From NCBI RefSeq assembly GCF_004136015.1, contig NZ_CP024866.1, positions 2,320,460-2,384,459 on the forward strand: a stretch of DNA of 64,000 bases, given 5' to 3'. The position numbers and the translations under genes are program-made. The notes under the pieces were generated by a model. That model searched no databases. It worked only from the letters and a program-made list of their open reading frames with translations, and was not told where the DNA came from. The DNA comes from Pseudomonas sp. ACM7 (GTDB lineage: Bacteria > Pseudomonadota > Gammaproteobacteria > Pseudomonadales > Pseudomonadaceae). Shown here piece by piece: positions 7,608 through 18,844 of the stretch (its first letter is position 1; each line of letters begins with the position of its first letter).

Positions 7608-8891
7608 TCAGAATATGTTGATCGGGTAATCCACGAACACACGCACTTCATTACCGCTGGAGTTGTACTCACTCGATTTCTGCGAGACACGCAGGATGGA
7701 GCTGCGCAGTTTCACGCTCAGGTCTTTGGCCGGGCCGCTTTGCACGACGTATTTGAACTGGTTGAAGATTTCGCGCTCGGTACCGCCTTCGCTGGTGGAG
7801 GTGGTGATGTTGTCGCCGCGCACGTAGGCGAAGTTGTAGCTCAGGCCTGGAATTCCGAAGGTGCTGAAGTCGAGGCCGTAGCCCAGCTGCCAGCTGCGTT
7901 CGTCTTCGGCGTTGAAGTCGGACCAGTAGGAGTTCGCCAGGTAGATGGTGTTGCCACCGTCGCCGACGCGACCTTGATCCTTCTGGTAGCCGCCGTAGGG
8001 GTAGCCCAGGTTGCTGTCGCCGGTGCTGCGCTGGTGGGCTAGCGTGAACGAGTGCGCGCCGGTGGCGAATGTGGCGGCCAGGCTCCAGATCTTGTTGTCG
8101 TCGCCAGTGGCACCGCTGTCGCGGACGTAGGAATCGTCCAGCTTGGTGCGGTAGCCGTTGAAGTCCAGGGTCAGGGACTGATCCTTGTCGATCGGGAACA
8201 TGTAGTTGGCGTTTACGTATTGCTTCTTCAACACGTCTTCGACGTCGGAGGCGTACAGCGCAGCCTTGAACTGTTCGGTGAACTGGTAGCTACCGCCCAA
8301 CACGTTGATCGACTTCAGGCCACCGCTGTCACGGCCTTCAGCACTTTTGCGCGATTCGGCGGTGAAGCGACCGGCGTTCAGCTCCAGGCCTTTGATCTCC
8401 TTGGAGGTGATCAGCGTGCCGGTATAGCTTTCTGGCAGCAGGCGGGAGTTGTCGTAGTTCAGCACCGGCAGGACCGGCATCTGGTCGCCGTAAGTCAGAA
8501 CGGTGCTGGATACGCGGAATTTTACTGCGCCACCGGCTTTGGCCAGGTCGCCGGCCGGGTTACCGCTGTCGCCTTCCTTGAAGAAGTCGATGCCTTGGCC
8601 GCCGCTGTGGCTACCACGGTCCAGACGCAAGCCGTACAGACCGAAGGCATCAACGCCTACGCCGACAGTTCCTTGGGTGAAGCCCGAGGTGTAGGTGCCG
8701 ATGGCAGCCTGACCCCATTCACGCTGGTCGTCGTTGCCGTCTTTTTTGTCGCGATTGATGTAGGCATTGCGCAGCAGCACTTTGAGGCTGCTGTCTTCAA
8801 CAAAACCCTTGGATTCGGCCTGGTCGTTAGCCATGACCTGTGTAGCACTCAACATCCCCAGAGCGATCAGGCTGATTCGCTTGTTCAACAT
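7608..8891 (-). CDS. OprD-family outer-membrane porin
   Basis: 427 aa. A signal peptide (MLNKRISLIALGMLSATQVMA) is followed by alternating short hydrophobic strands, and the C-terminus ends in Phe (YPINIF), as in outer-membrane barrels. Motifs such as DSSLKVLLRNAYINRDKK and GTYTSGFTQGTVGVGVDAFG are standard for OprD, an 18-strand channel for small carboxylates, amino acids or sugars. The subfamily cannot be fixed by eye. Its original terminator now lies beyond the inserted IS, so oprD transcripts may read into the element. It is monocistronic. Confidence 0.9.
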   Translation of the reverse strand: MLNKRISLIALGMLSATQVMANDQAESKGFVEDSSLKVLLRNAYINRDKKDGNDDQREWGQAAIGTYTSGFTQGTVGVGVDAFGLYGLRLDRGSHSGGQGIDFFKEGDSGNPAGDLAKAGGAVKFRVSSTVLTYGDQMPVLPVLNYDNSRLLPESYTGTLITSKEIKGLELNAGRFTAESRKSAEGRDSGGLKSINVLGGSYQFTEQFKAALYASDVEDVLKKQYVNANYMFPIDKDQSLTLDFNGYRTKLDDSYVRDSGATGDDNKIWSLAATFATGAHSFTLAHQRSTGDSNLGYPYGGYQKDQGRVGDGGNTIYLANSYWSDFNAEDERSWQLGYGLDFSTFGIPGLSYNFAYVRGDNITTSTSEGGTEREIFNQFKYVVQSGPAKDLSVKLRSSILRVSQKSSEYNSSGNEVRVFVDYPINIF

Positions 8892-8975
8892 TTTGTTCTT
8901 TTCCTTATGATCGGTTGATACGCGCTGTGTCGAACGGCTGAAACGGCGCTATCGCACTCTTTTTTCACCCCAAAC

Positions 8976-9015
8976 AAAAAGGCCCGCGCACGAAGAGATC
9001 GTGGCGGGCCTTTTT
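8976..9015 (-). terminator. terminator of the DsbA-like gene
   Basis: GGCCCGC pairs with GCGGGCC, extended inward by CACGA/TCGTG, flanked by A5 and T5 tracts. It lies downstream of the minus-strand gene ending at 9143. It would also stop leakage from the other direction. Confidence 0.75.
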
Positions 9016-9142
9016 GTTATTTTATGAGTCATGGCGGTTAGCTACAGGCGTGGGGCGAATCCTAGCCGCGCCCTTAACGATGTGTCAATTTCATGAATCG
9101 TCTGTAAATATGTGAAAACGTCTAAGAAATCACTTGTCGACG

Positions 9143-9814
9143 TCAATGGGCGCAGCCGTTCAGGTCACAGGTTTGGAGCTCCGATGATGATGCTTGTCCG
9201 GGAAGCGACTGACTCAGCCATGCCGCGAAGGCTTGCGGCTTGCCGAGCCACGGGCTGATATCGATCAGGTTGAATTGGCCGTTGTGTTCCAGGGCGAAGG
9301 TCGGGAAACCCTGACCGCCCACCTCGGCCAGGAATGCTCGACTGTCCTTGATGTGGCGATCGGTTTCAGCTTCTTTGAAAGCAACCTGGAACGCTTGAGG
9401 TTCCAGACCGATGTCTTTCGCAAGTTCTAACAACACAGCTTCATCGGCAATGCGTCGACCTTCCTCGTAGTGAGCACTCTGCAAACGCCCCAGCAACGCC
9501 AGTCCGCGGCCGGCGATCTGCTCGGCTGCCAGCACCGCGGCAATCGGCGGTGCGGAATCGAACACCGCTGTCTCATCGCGCAGCAAACCCTCGAAATACG
9601 CCTCGCCGAACGGCTGGCCGGTGTACTCGGCAATGCGCCGGTCGTGGGGCATCACGTAGTTGCGCAGTTGTGGCGAGACTGTCTGGCGGTTGGCACCGGT
9701 CATCATCCCGCCGCCGTGGGCGATCACTGGCAACACAGCCTGAGCAGCTTGCACCAGCGGTTTTGCGCCGTAGCACCAGCCGCATAACGGGTCGTAAATG
9801 TAGTGAAGGATCAT
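9143..9814 (-). CDS. DsbA-family protein with CGWC active site
   Basis: 223 aa. The start MILHYIYDPLCGWCYGAKPL carries the CxxC motif CGWC on the first beta-strand/helix, as in FrnE-like DsbA proteins. No signal peptide is present, so it is probably cytoplasmic. EVGGQGFPTFALEHNGQ gives the cis-proline loop. The tail CDLNGCAH adds two cysteines. The ATG at 9814 is preceded by GGAG; 26 further upstream codons lack a ribosome site. It is a single gene between its own terminator and a divergent TonB receptor. Redox or isomerase partners are unknown. Confidence 0.8.
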   Translation of the reverse strand: MILHYIYDPLCGWCYGAKPLVQAAQAVLPVIAHGGGMMTGANRQTVSPQLRNYVMPHDRRIAEYTGQPFGEAYFEGLLRDETAVFDSAPPIAAVLAAEQIAGRGLALLGRLQSAHYEEGRRIADEAVLLELAKDIGLEPQAFQVAFKEAETDRHIKDSRAFLAEVGGQGFPTFALEHNGQFNLIDISPWLGKPQAFAAWLSQSLPGQASSSELQTCDLNGCAH

Positions 9815-10068
9815 GGGAAGACTCCGGCAAAAGCGTAGGAAAACTAGATGCCGGCAGATTAGTCCTCCGCCCGTTTCTGAAAAACGCTGCAATGGCTTTC
9901 AGTCTGTTTCAGGAATCGGTCGAATGGCCTCACGGCCCCACTGTAGCCATCTCGACACAATTCGAAATAATCAAACAGCGAAACCATTCAAGAATAATTA
10001 ACGGAAGTAAATAGCAAGCATTACCATTCGCACCCTCGAATTTCTCCACCCTTTCGGATGCGCTTCAG

Positions 10069-12159
10069 ATGCCTGCCCCCTTTCGCCTCACGCCCGTTAC
10101 CCTTGGGCTTTCTGCATTTCTCTCTGCCGGTTTTGCCTGCGCCGCCACCACTGTTTTACCCGAGACGTCGATCAGCGCCGAAGTTGAGGCCGATGACCCG
10201 CGCGTGAAGGAAACCAGTACCGCGACCCGCACCGCCACGCCGGTGCGCTACGTTCCACAAGCCATCGACTCGATCAAAACCGCGAACGTCGTGGATTACG
10301 GCACCAACGATCTGGGCACTGCGCTGAGCGGCATCCCCAACGTCAGCAGCGGCGCCGACACTCGCTTCGACAGCCTGCGCATCCGCGGTTTCGACGCCAG
10401 CAACGACTTCTACCTCGACGGCATCCGCGACGACAGCCAATACGTGCGCGATTTGCACAACATCGAACGCATCGAAGTCCTCAAAGGCCCGGCCGCTGTT
10501 TTGTATGGCCGTGGCAGTCAGGGCGGGATCGTCAATCGGGTCAGCAAATTGCCTGAATTCGGTCGCCGCTCGACCCTCGAGGCCTAGGGCGGCAGCGATG
10601 ATTTGCGCAGCCTCTACGCCGACCTCAGCACCGACCCGAGCGAGAACATCAGCCTGCGCCTGAACATGGGCAACATGGATCAAAACAGCTTCCGCGATGG
10701 CGTGAGCGGCAATCGCCAACTGTTCGCTCCGTCGATGAGCTGGGAACTGACGCCGGACCTGAACTGGCTGGTGCAGTACGAATACAGCCGCTACAACCGT
10801 ACGCCGGATCGCGGCATCCCCGGTGTAAACGGACGCCCGGCGGACGTAGGGCGGGATACGACCTACGGCAGCGAGCACGATTTCATCGACGACAAGTCGC
10901 AATCCCTGCGCTCGAAACTCAGTTATGAGCTCAGCGACAACTGGCAGCTGCGCCAGACCCTGGGCGTGTTCAAGCTCAACAGCGATTTCGACAACACCTA
11001 CCTGACGGGTTATACCCCGGCGACCAACAAGGTCACGCGCCAGCACTGGCAACAGGACCTGACCACCCGCAACGTCTACAACAACGTCGAACTGGAAGGC
11101 GGTTTCGACACGTTCGGCCTTGAACATCGTTTGCTGACCGGCATCGAAATCGGCAGCCAGCGGCGCGACCCTACGTTGTACAACGCGGCCACCGGGCGCG
11201 GGACTCAGCCGGTGCCGGCACTGGACCTGTACAATCCCGACCGCAATTTGCGCCATACCGGGCGGATGCAAGTGTCCAGCAGCACTCACACCGAAGTCGA
11301 AAGCCGTGCGGTGTACGTGCAGGATCAACTGCGCCTGAACGATCAATGGCAACTGCTGGCCGGCTTGCGTTACGACACCTTCGACATCGAGTCGACCAAC
11401 AAGCTGCGGGACATTTCCGAAGATCGCGACAGCCATAGCACCAGCCCGCGTGTAGGACTGGTGTGGACGCCGCTGCAGAATCATTCCTTCTACGCATCCT
11501 GGACCAAGACTTTTTCCCCGGTCGGCGGTGGTCTGATCGGTATTACCCCAGGCGCCGCCGGCAACAGCAACGACCTGAGTCCCGAACTGACCAAGCAAAA
11601 GGAAATCGGCGTGAAGAGCGACTGGCTCGATGATCGCCTGAGTACCACGTTGGCGATCTATGAACTGGAACTCTACAACCGCCGTACCCGCGATCCCAAC
11701 GATCCGACCGTCACCTTGATGACCGGCGTGCAACGTTCCCGCGGGGTCGAGTTTACTGGCACCGGCAAAATTGCTGGTAACTGGTACGTGCGCGGTGGCG
11801 TGGGTGTGCAGGACGCGACGGTCGTAAAGGACAACAACGGCTTTGAAGGCAAACGCATCAGCAACGTGGCCAAGCATAACGGCAGCCTGTTCCTGACCTG
11901 GAAACCGGAAATGGGCTGGTATGCCGAAACAGGTCTAACCCTGGTGGGTCAGCGTTTTGCCGACAACCTCAACACCACCGTCCTACCGGGTTATGGCCGT
12001 TGGGATGCATTGGCCGGGTTCCGGCAGAAGGATTGGGATTTGCGCGCGGCGCTGAACAACATCAGCGACAAGACCTATTACTCGTCGGCCACCAGTGCGG
12101 CACAGATTCAGCCGGGTGAACCGCGCAGCCTGGTCGTGACCGGGACCTACAGTTTCTAA
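10069..12159 (+). pseudogene. TonB-dependent siderophore receptor interrupted by an amber codon
   Basis: A signal peptide, a plug domain (RFDSLRIRGFDASNDFYLDG, RIEVLKGPAAVLYGRGS) and a barrel ending in GTYSF form one reading frame of about 697 codons. TAG at 10585-10587, just after the plug (STLEA), interrupts it with no frameshift; the frame resumes GGSDDLRSLYADLS. Without suppression only the signal and plug would be made. The barrel and overall style fit ferric-siderophore receptors without the N-terminal signalling domain. The upstream gap 9893-10068 contains AT-rich DNA with CATTACCATTC, at best a weak Fur-like match. Confidence 0.85.
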
Positions 12160-12174
12160 ATTCACTGCGATCCA

Positions 12175-12266
12175 GTGTGGGAGCGGGCTTGCTCGCGAAG
12201 GCGATCGATCATTCAACATTAATGTCGACTGACACACCGCCTTCGCGAGCAAGCCCGCTCCCACAT
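12175..12266. repeat. REP pair (inverted), type A
   Basis: GTGGGAGCGGGCTTGCTCGC at the left and its near-perfect complement at 12238-12266 face each other across about 34 bp. This is a typical Pseudomonas REP doublet (REPIN), located just after the receptor pseudogene. The spacer resembles that of the pair at 14974-15064. Confidence 0.85.
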
Positions 12267-12302
12267 TTGATCTCCAGTGATCATGAAAAAACCTTCGCCC
12301 AT

Positions 12303-12333
12303 AAAAAAGCGCCGCCATCCCGGCAGCGCTTTT
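12303..12333. terminator. bidirectional terminator
   Basis: AAAAAAGCGC then GCC pairs with GGC and GCGCTTTT around ATCC. It separates the receptor pseudogene (plus strand) from the small minus-strand gene at 12356. Confidence 0.7.
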
Positions 12334-12355
12334 ACCAATCCGTTGTTTTTTCTTC

Positions 12356-12568
12356 TTATCCTTCCATCACATCCCACAACGCTTCCAGCTCCGCTTCGCT
12401 GAATAAACCAGCGGGGTAGCGTTCGATCATCGTCCGGCGCGGATCAGGTTCTCTGATCTGACGCGTTCCATTGGACTTCAACCAGTGCGCCAGGACCTGG
12501 AGCGATTCGCTGTTTACTGCCAGGGGATGCAACGCCCGCTCGCTCACCACATTCATTTCGGCGTTCAT
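12356..12568 (-). CDS. small conserved-looking hypothetical protein
   Basis: 70 aa. It contains LQVLAHWLKSNGTRQIREPDPRRTM and ends GLFSEAELEALWDVMEG; the protein appears soluble and mostly helical. The ATG at 12568 has AGGAGAG upstream, better than the in-frame ATG at 12610. It has its own convergent terminator. I do not recognise a family. The regular codon use and good ribosome site argue that it is a real gene. Confidence 0.6.
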   Translation of the reverse strand: MNAEMNVVSERALHPLAVNSESLQVLAHWLKSNGTRQIREPDPRRTMIERYPAGLFSEAELEALWDVMEG

Positions 12569-12710
12569 TTCCGCGCTCTCTCCTGGTTTGTGAGCGGCTA
12601 ACTTATCCAAGGTTTATGACAGAACATCGCAGTTCTCCCCCTCCCTGTTTTGCACCATGAGAGATACAAGAGCTGTGCCAAGGTTTCGTAACTGTCGACA
12701 AGCGGATACA

Positions 12711-12745
12711 AAAAAGCCCGCAGTCCTGTAGGGCTGCGGGCTTTC
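12711..12745 (-). terminator. terminator of aguB-aguA
   Basis: AAAAAGCCCGCAG pairs with CTGCGGGCTTTCT around a short loop. It lies 70-100 bp beyond the aguA stop and is oriented to end that minus-strand operon. Confidence 0.75.
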
Positions 12746-12813
12746 TGCCAGACCGTGAGCGAAAACGTTTGCCTGAATTATTTTGCAATCAACTCAAGCT
12801 GTTACAACTGCAC

Positions 12814-13920
12814 TCACTCTTTGTGCGGTGCTGGCTGTTGTTGGGTAAGGCAGTGGATGTTACCGCCTCCCAGTAACAGTTCGCGGCCGGGCACCATCAC
12901 CACTTCGTGCTGCGGGAACAGTGCCTGCAAAATCTCTTTTGCCGGGCCATCCAACGGGTCGTCAAAGCTCGGCGCGATGATGCCGCCGTTAACGATCAGA
13001 AAGTTCACGTAGGAACCGGCCAGACGCACAGTCGGATTACGTTCCTGAGTCCCGTCCACCGGATCCACACCAGCGCACTCTTCTTCGGTCGCATACAGCG
13101 GCCCCGGAATCGGCATCTTGTGCACCGTGAATGGGCGACCCTTGGCGTCGGTGCTGCTTTCCAGCACTTTCATCGCCGCCTGGCAGCGCGGGTAGTTCGG
13201 GTCCTGCGGATCATCGGTCCAGGCCAGCAACACTTCGCCCGGACGCACGTAGCAGCAGAAGTTATCCACATGGCCGTCGGTTTCGTCGTTGAACAAACCG
13301 TCCGGCAGCCAGATGATTTTATCCACAGCCAGATTCGCACTGAGCACCGCTTCGATCGCTGCACGGTTCAGGTGCGGATTGCGATTGCGGTTGAGCAGGC
13401 ATTCTTCGGTGGTGATCAGCGTGCCTTCGCCATCGACGTGGATCGAACCGCCTTCGAGCACAAAGCCCTCGGTACGATAGCGCTGGCTGCGCTCGATCTC
13501 GAGGATCTTGCCGCCCACCTGGGAATCGCGATTCCACGGCGCGTACAGCCCCCCGTCGAAACCGCCCCACGAGTTGAAGTCCCAATTCACACCACGGACT
13601 TCGCCACTGTTATTGATGACAAATGTCGGGCCAGTGTCGCGAACCCAGGCGTCGTCGCTGGACATTTCCACTACACGAATATTCGGCACGTCCAGACGGG
13701 CACGGGCGTTTTCGTATTGGCCGGCGGACACCGCCACGGTCACCGGTTCGAAACGGGCAATGGCTTTGGCTACTGCGACGTGTGCGGCTTGCGCCGGTTT
13801 GCCACCCAGGCGCCAGTTGTCCGGGCGCTCGGGCCAGATCATCCAGGTCTGGGTTTGTGGCGCCCATTCGGCGGGCATGTAAAAGCCGTCGGCGCGAGGC
13901 GTGCTGTGCAAAGTGGTCAT
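12814..13920 (-). CDS. aguA: agmatine deiminase AguA
   Basis: 368 aa, the usual length. It converts agmatine to N-carbamoylputrescine and ammonia. The nucleophilic cysteine is C357 in GGGNIHC, and the substrate-guiding motifs [19 protein letters not shown] and [14 protein letters not shown] are all present, as in guanidino-group-modifying enzymes. It is cytoplasmic. It follows aguB with a 5-bp gap, so the two make putrescine from agmatine in sequence. No aguR-type regulator is adjacent. Confidence 0.95.
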   Translation of the reverse strand: MTTLHSTPRADGFYMPAEWAPQTQTWMIWPERPDNWRLGGKPAQAAHVAVAKAIARFEPVTVAVSAGQYENARARLDVPNIRVVEMSSDDAWVRDTGPTFVINNSGEVRGVNWDFNSWGGFDGGLYAPWNRDSQVGGKILEIERSQRYRTEGFVLEGGSIHVDGEGTLITTEECLLNRNRNPHLNRAAIEAVLSANLAVDKIIWLPDGLFNDETDGHVDNFCCYVRPGEVLLAWTDDPQDPNYPRCQAAMKVLESSTDAKGRPFTVHKMPIPGPLYATEEECAGVDPVDGTQERNPTVRLAGSYVNFLIVNGGIIAPSFDDPLDGPAKEILQALFPQHEVVMVPGRELLLGGGNIHCLTQQQPAPHKE

Positions 13921-13925
13921 GGCGA

Positions 13926-14804
<879 letters not shown>

Positions 14805-14973
14805 GAATCATCTCCGGGGCAATTGCTTGAGGTCGAAGGTGGCATCGACCGATGACAGAAAGAAGAATGACGACTTTATAGCCGATAAAAATCGGCTTTA
14901 AAAGCGATAAGTATGCCTTCTGTCTAAAACAACGCACTAACACTCGATAATAATCGGACTTAGCGCGATCCCC

Positions 14974-15064
14974 TGTGGGAGCGGGCCTGCTCGCGAAGGC
15001 GGTTGATCACTCAACATTGATGTCGACTGATACGACGCTTTCGCGAGCAAGCCCGCTCCCACAT
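14974..15064. repeat. REP pair (inverted), type A
   Basis: GTGGGAGCGGGCCTGCTCGC and its complement at 15036-15064 flank a spacer containing CAACATTGATGTCGACTGA. The pair at 12175 has nearly the same spacer, so both are copies of one REPIN. Confidence 0.85.
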
Positions 15065-15089
15065 TAGTCCGTGTATCGAGAAATACCGT

Positions 15090-18002
15090 TTACAACCCTT
15101 CATCCAAAACCTGCGACAGCATGTCCACGAAGAAATCCACGCTCTGACGCGAGGTCACCATCGGCGGTTTGATCTTGAGGATGTTCAGGTAATCGCCGGT
15201 CGGCTGCATGAAGATCCCCAGTTCGCGCAACCGATCACACAGCGCCGTGGTTTCTTCGGTTGCCGGTTCCAGGGTTTCGCGATTGCGGATCAACTCGACG
15301 CCCAGATAGAAGCCGGAACCATGCACCGCGCCCACCAACGGATGAATATCGATCAGCGCTTCAAGCCGCTCCTTGAAATACCCGCCCACGACCTGAGCGT
15401 TTTCCCAGAGCTTTTCTTCCTCCATCACATCCAGCACTGCCATGCCGATCTGGCAACTGACCGGGCTGCCGCCGGCCGACGAGAAGAAGTAACCCTCGGC
15501 CTCCAGCGCTTCGGCGATTTCTCGACGGGTGATCACCGCCCCCAGTGGCTGACCGTTGCCCATGCCTTTGGCCATGGTGATGATGTCCGGCACTACGCCT
15601 TGCTCTTCGAAACCCCAGAAAAAATGGCCCATGCGGCCGTAACCGACCTGCACTTCGTCGGCAATACACACACCGCCCTGAGCGCGAACCAGCGCATAAA
15701 CCTGCTTCAAATACCCCGGCGGCAACGAGATACCGCCAGCATTGCCGTACACCGGTTCGCAGATGAAACCGGCCAGCTGACGCTTCTGCTCGGCAATTTT
15801 CGCCAGGTTGTGTTCGACGCTGCGCACGTAGTCCGGCGCACTATCCGGTCCACGGAACTCGCCGCGATAGGTGTTCGGCGCGGTAACCGGATGCACCCAG
15901 TCCGGACGGCTGCTCAAAGCCTTCGGGTTGTCGGCAATCGAGGTCGAGACCGCGTCCGCGCCCACTGTCCAGCCGTGATAGGCCTCCAGCACGCTGAGCA
16001 TGTCGCGACCGCCGCTGTAGGCCCAGGCCAGGCGGATTGCCAGGTCATTGGCCTCGCTGCCGCTGTTGACCAGGAACACCCGATCCATGGAATCCGGCGA
16101 CAACTTCAGCAGGCGCTCGGAAAACTCGGCAACCGCTGCGTAGTTAAAACGCGAGTTGGTGTTGAGTAGCGACCACTGACGACTGGCGACCGCGGCCATG
16201 CGCGGATGACCGTGGCCAAGCACCGCAACGTTGTTGAGCATGTCGAGGTAGGAGCGACCCTGCATGTCGATCAGGTGATTGCGCCAGCCGCGTTCGATGC
16301 GCGGCGGGTCGACGTAATAGTGCTTCTGGGTACGGGCGAAGCTGGCGTCACGGCGTGCCAGCAACGTCTGCGAATCGAGTTCCACTTCGGCGTCACAGGC
16401 CAGCCCCAGCAGCACCGCCGGTGACGGGCACAACGCTTGCCAGGCCGCGGCACGAGACGGCGTACAAAACAAGGGCGCATTGAACGAGGCGCCTCGGCAC
16501 AACTGCACCACCAATGGCCCGTTGACCGAACCCAACACCTGACCTTTGACCAGCGCTGCGCCCGTGTGCAGCGACGGCGTCACGCCCCACAACCGCACGC
16601 TCAGTTGCGGGCCATCCAATTGCAGCACGCCTGCCACCGGCTGATGCACCACCCCGGCAAACGGTGACTCGACCGCCGTGCCGTGGGGCACTCGCAATTC
16701 GACGTGCAATGGGCACGTGTCCGGCTCCGTGGCGCTGTCCGGCCGGGTACGGGACAAGCGATATTGCCCATAACGACTGGCTGCCAAACCGTGAGCCGCG
16801 GCGGCTTCGGTCAACAGACGTTGATCGATCCCCTCCTGCTCCCAGTTGCCGGCCTCAAAATGCGGACTGAGCACGCCCAAATCGATCAACGCAAACTCAC
16901 GCCCCACCAAGCTCGGCAGCAGCGGCGCGAAACCTTCGCTACCGATGCTCGGCAGGTTCTGGCCGACCGAGGTCAGGATCGCCGCTTCCATCAACGCCAA
17001 CGGCACTGATGTAGCGACGCGGAAAATCTCCCACTCGTGGGTGAGATTGTCGCGGCTGTACGCGTTGCCAGGATCGATGCTGACCTGCTGTTCACCGCTG
17101 AGCACCAACACCGCCGCACGGGCGACGATCAGCGGCCAGAGCGCCAGTAACTCTTCATGCGTGAGCGGATTGACAGCGTGATAGGCCTGAACCGCCGGCA
17201 AAATGTAGAACGGATCGCCATTGGCGTGGTGCAGCAGCGCCGCGCAGGTCACCGACAGATCAGTGATGCGCCAGGTACGCACCAGGTCGCCGAAATCGAT
17301 CACGCCCTGCAATTGCCACTGGCGTTGCGAATCTCGCTGCCACACCACGTTGTCGTCGGTGATATCCATGTGAATGGCCTGCACCGGCAGCTTATCCACA
17401 AGCGGCTGCAAATGACGCTCGGCCCGTTCAGCCGCTTCGGCGATCAGCCGGCGTTGCTGGTCGTCGTTGATGACCGGCAGCAAATGCGCGATCAGCGCGT
17501 TGGCGTGACGGGCGTCCCATTGAAGGGTGCGCTCGAGGCCCGGATGGTCGAAACCGGCCAGCGCCAGGTCCATTTCACCGCAGAGCCGACCGAAACCGGC
17601 CACCACTGAACCGGGCAGATGATCCAGGTGTGTGAGCGACTGGCCTTCGATGTAATCGAGCAGGCGCACATGCACCGGTTGGCCCCCGACTTCCAGGGAA
17701 AGTAGGTCTGCACCGTTTTTGGCGGGAATCACTCGTGGCACATGCACATCGGGGTGTTCACCCAAATGCTTGAGCCCGGCGTGCTGGGCGTGCAGCTCCT
17801 GCGCCGAGTAGTCGCCACGGCAGATTTTCAGGACAAAACGCCCTTGGTCACTGTCGACCCGATAGTTAAGATCCTGCTGGCTGCCGAGGGCCTGCAACCT
17901 TCCACTCAGGCCGTAATGTCCCTTCAACAGCTCAAGCGCTTGCTCCGCAGACACTTGCGGGGTGGGCAAACTGGCGCGATGAATCAACGTGGCGAGTGGC
18001 AT
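15090..18002 (-). CDS. three-module protein: APH-type kinase, M23-like barrel, class III aminotransferase/phospho-lyase
   Basis: 970 aa. Residues 1-340 are an aminoglycoside/choline-kinase-like domain with HMDITDDNVVW near 211 and VIDFGD near 234. A middle segment (about 430-560) resembles a lipoyl/M23-type beta barrel without an obvious metal site. Residues 590-970 are a PLP class III aminotransferase fold with the Schiff-base lysine at K812 (TMAKGMGNGQPLGA). Separate animal homologues of the outer domains are hydroxylysine kinase and phospho-lyases acting on phosphoethanolamine or phosphohydroxylysine. A phosphorylate-then-eliminate route for an amino alcohol is therefore plausible, but inferred. 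It is near aguBA but has its own promoter. Confidence 0.85.
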   Translation of the reverse strand: MPLATLIHRASLPTPQVSAEQALELLKGHYGLSGRLQALGSQQDLNYRVDSDQGRFVLKICRGDYSAQELHAQHAGLKHLGEHPDVHVPRVIPAKNGADLLSLEVGGQPVHVRLLDYIEGQSLTHLDHLPGSVVAGFGRLCGEMDLALAGFDHPGLERTLQWDARHANALIAHLLPVINDDQQRRLIAEAAERAERHLQPLVDKLPVQAIHMDITDDNVVWQRDSQRQWQLQGVIDFGDLVRTWRITDLSVTCAALLHHANGDPFYILPAVQAYHAVNPLTHEELLALWPLIVARAAVLVLSGEQQVSIDPGNAYSRDNLTHEWEIFRVATSVPLALMEAAILTSVGQNLPSIGSEGFAPLLPSLVGREFALIDLGVLSPHFEAGNWEQEGIDQRLLTEAAAAHGLAASRYGQYRLSRTRPDSATEPDTCPLHVELRVPHGTAVESPFAGVVHQPVAGVLQLDGPQLSVRLWGVTPSLHTGAALVKGQVLGSVNGPLVVQLCRGASFNAPLFCTPSRAAAWQALCPSPAVLLGLACDAEVELDSQTLLARRDASFARTQKHYYVDPPRIERGWRNHLIDMQGRSYLDMLNNVAVLGHGHPRMAAVASRQWSLLNTNSRFNYAAVAEFSERLLKLSPDSMDRVFLVNSGSEANDLAIRLAWAYSGGRDMLSVLEAYHGWTVGADAVSTSIADNPKALSSRPDWVHPVTAPNTYRGEFRGPDSAPDYVRSVEHNLAKIAEQKRQLAGFICEPVYGNAGGISLPPGYLKQVYALVRAQGGVCIADEVQVGYGRMGHFFWGFEEQGVVPDIITMAKGMGNGQPLGAVITRREIAEALEAEGYFFSSAGGSPVSCQIGMAVLDVMEEEKLWENAQVVGGYFKERLEALIDIHPLVGAVHGSGFYLGVELIRNRETLEPATEETTALCDRLRELGIFMQPTGDYLNILKIKPPMVTSRQSVDFFVDMLSQVLDEGL

Positions 18003-18197
18003 ACAACGACCCCTGAAATTTTATTAGGCGCTTATATCGCCACTGCTTTGGACGATACGCAACCCCTTCCTCCTCCCTGTCACCCACCTGATGTTCCACG
18101 GCGTCAGTGAACGGATCAGGAAAAAACACGCGCCACTCGCTCCGGCCGCCAGTTTGCGCAAGAATGTCCCGATCAAGCCTATTACTGGAGAAAGACC

Positions 18198-18743
18198 ATG
18201 AAAGTAGTCACCACCGACCTTCCCGGTGTTCTGATCATCGAACCCAAGGTATTTGGTGACGAGCGTGGTTTCTTCTATGAAAGCTTCAATGCCAAGGCTT
18301 TCAAAGAAGCGACTGGCCTGGAGACGAATTTCGTTCAAGACAACCATTCCCGCTCGCAAAAAGGCGTATTGCGCGGCCTGCATTACCAACTGGAAAACAC
18401 TCAGGGCAAACTGGTTCGCGTCACAGTGGGTGAAGTACTCGACGTGACTGTGGACATTCGCCGCAGCTCGCCACATTTCGGCAAATGGGTGGCTGTGCGT
18501 CTGTCCGCCGAGAATCATCGCCAACTCTGGGTCCCGGAGGGGTTCGCCCACGGTTTTGTGGTGTTGAGCGAGTTCGCCGAATTCCTCTACAAAACCACCG
18601 ACTACTACACCCCGTCCGCCGAGCGCAGCATTCGCTGGGACGACCCGGACCTGGCCATTGATTGGCAACTGGATGAAGCACCGCAACTGTCCGGTAAAGA
18701 TCAGGCCGCCGCGTTCTTCAAGGACGCTGACGTCTTTTCCTGA
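18198..18743 (+). CDS. rmlC: dTDP-4-dehydrorhamnose 3,5-epimerase RmlC
   Basis: 181 aa cupin, normal length. RGLHYQLE carries the catalytic histidine, followed by GEVLDVTVDIRRSSPHFGKW and WVPEGFAHGF. It epimerises dTDP-4-keto-6-deoxyglucose at C3 and C5 on the way to dTDP-L-rhamnose for LPS and rhamnolipids. A good GGAG-like site precedes the ATG. The other rml genes are not beside it, but rmlC next to dctBD matches the arrangement known in P. aeruginosa. Confidence 0.95.
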   Translation: MKVVTTDLPGVLIIEPKVFGDERGFFYESFNAKAFKEATGLETNFVQDNHSRSQKGVLRGLHYQLENTQGKLVRVTVGEVLDVTVDIRRSSPHFGKWVAVRLSAENHRQLWVPEGFAHGFVVLSEFAEFLYKTTDYYTPSAERSIRWDDPDLAIDWQLDEAPQLSGKDQAAAFFKDADVFS

Positions 18744-18844
18744 AACACCGTCTGAATCTTCACCGCACATGCGTGCCAGACCCACGGGTGCGCAGACTGC
18801 GCCCGCAAGCCTAGGCATAATGCGCCTGTACCCACAGGCGCTCG

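Noticed and set aside
10009..10031. Fur box upstream of the TonB receptor
   Set aside because: Only part of the site (CATTACCATTC) resembles the consensus; too weak to list.
10156..11877. 573-codon antisense open frame opposite the TonB receptor
   Set aside because: It is a shadow of GC-rich coding sequence; its protein is low-complexity Val/Ala/Gln-rich with no domain.
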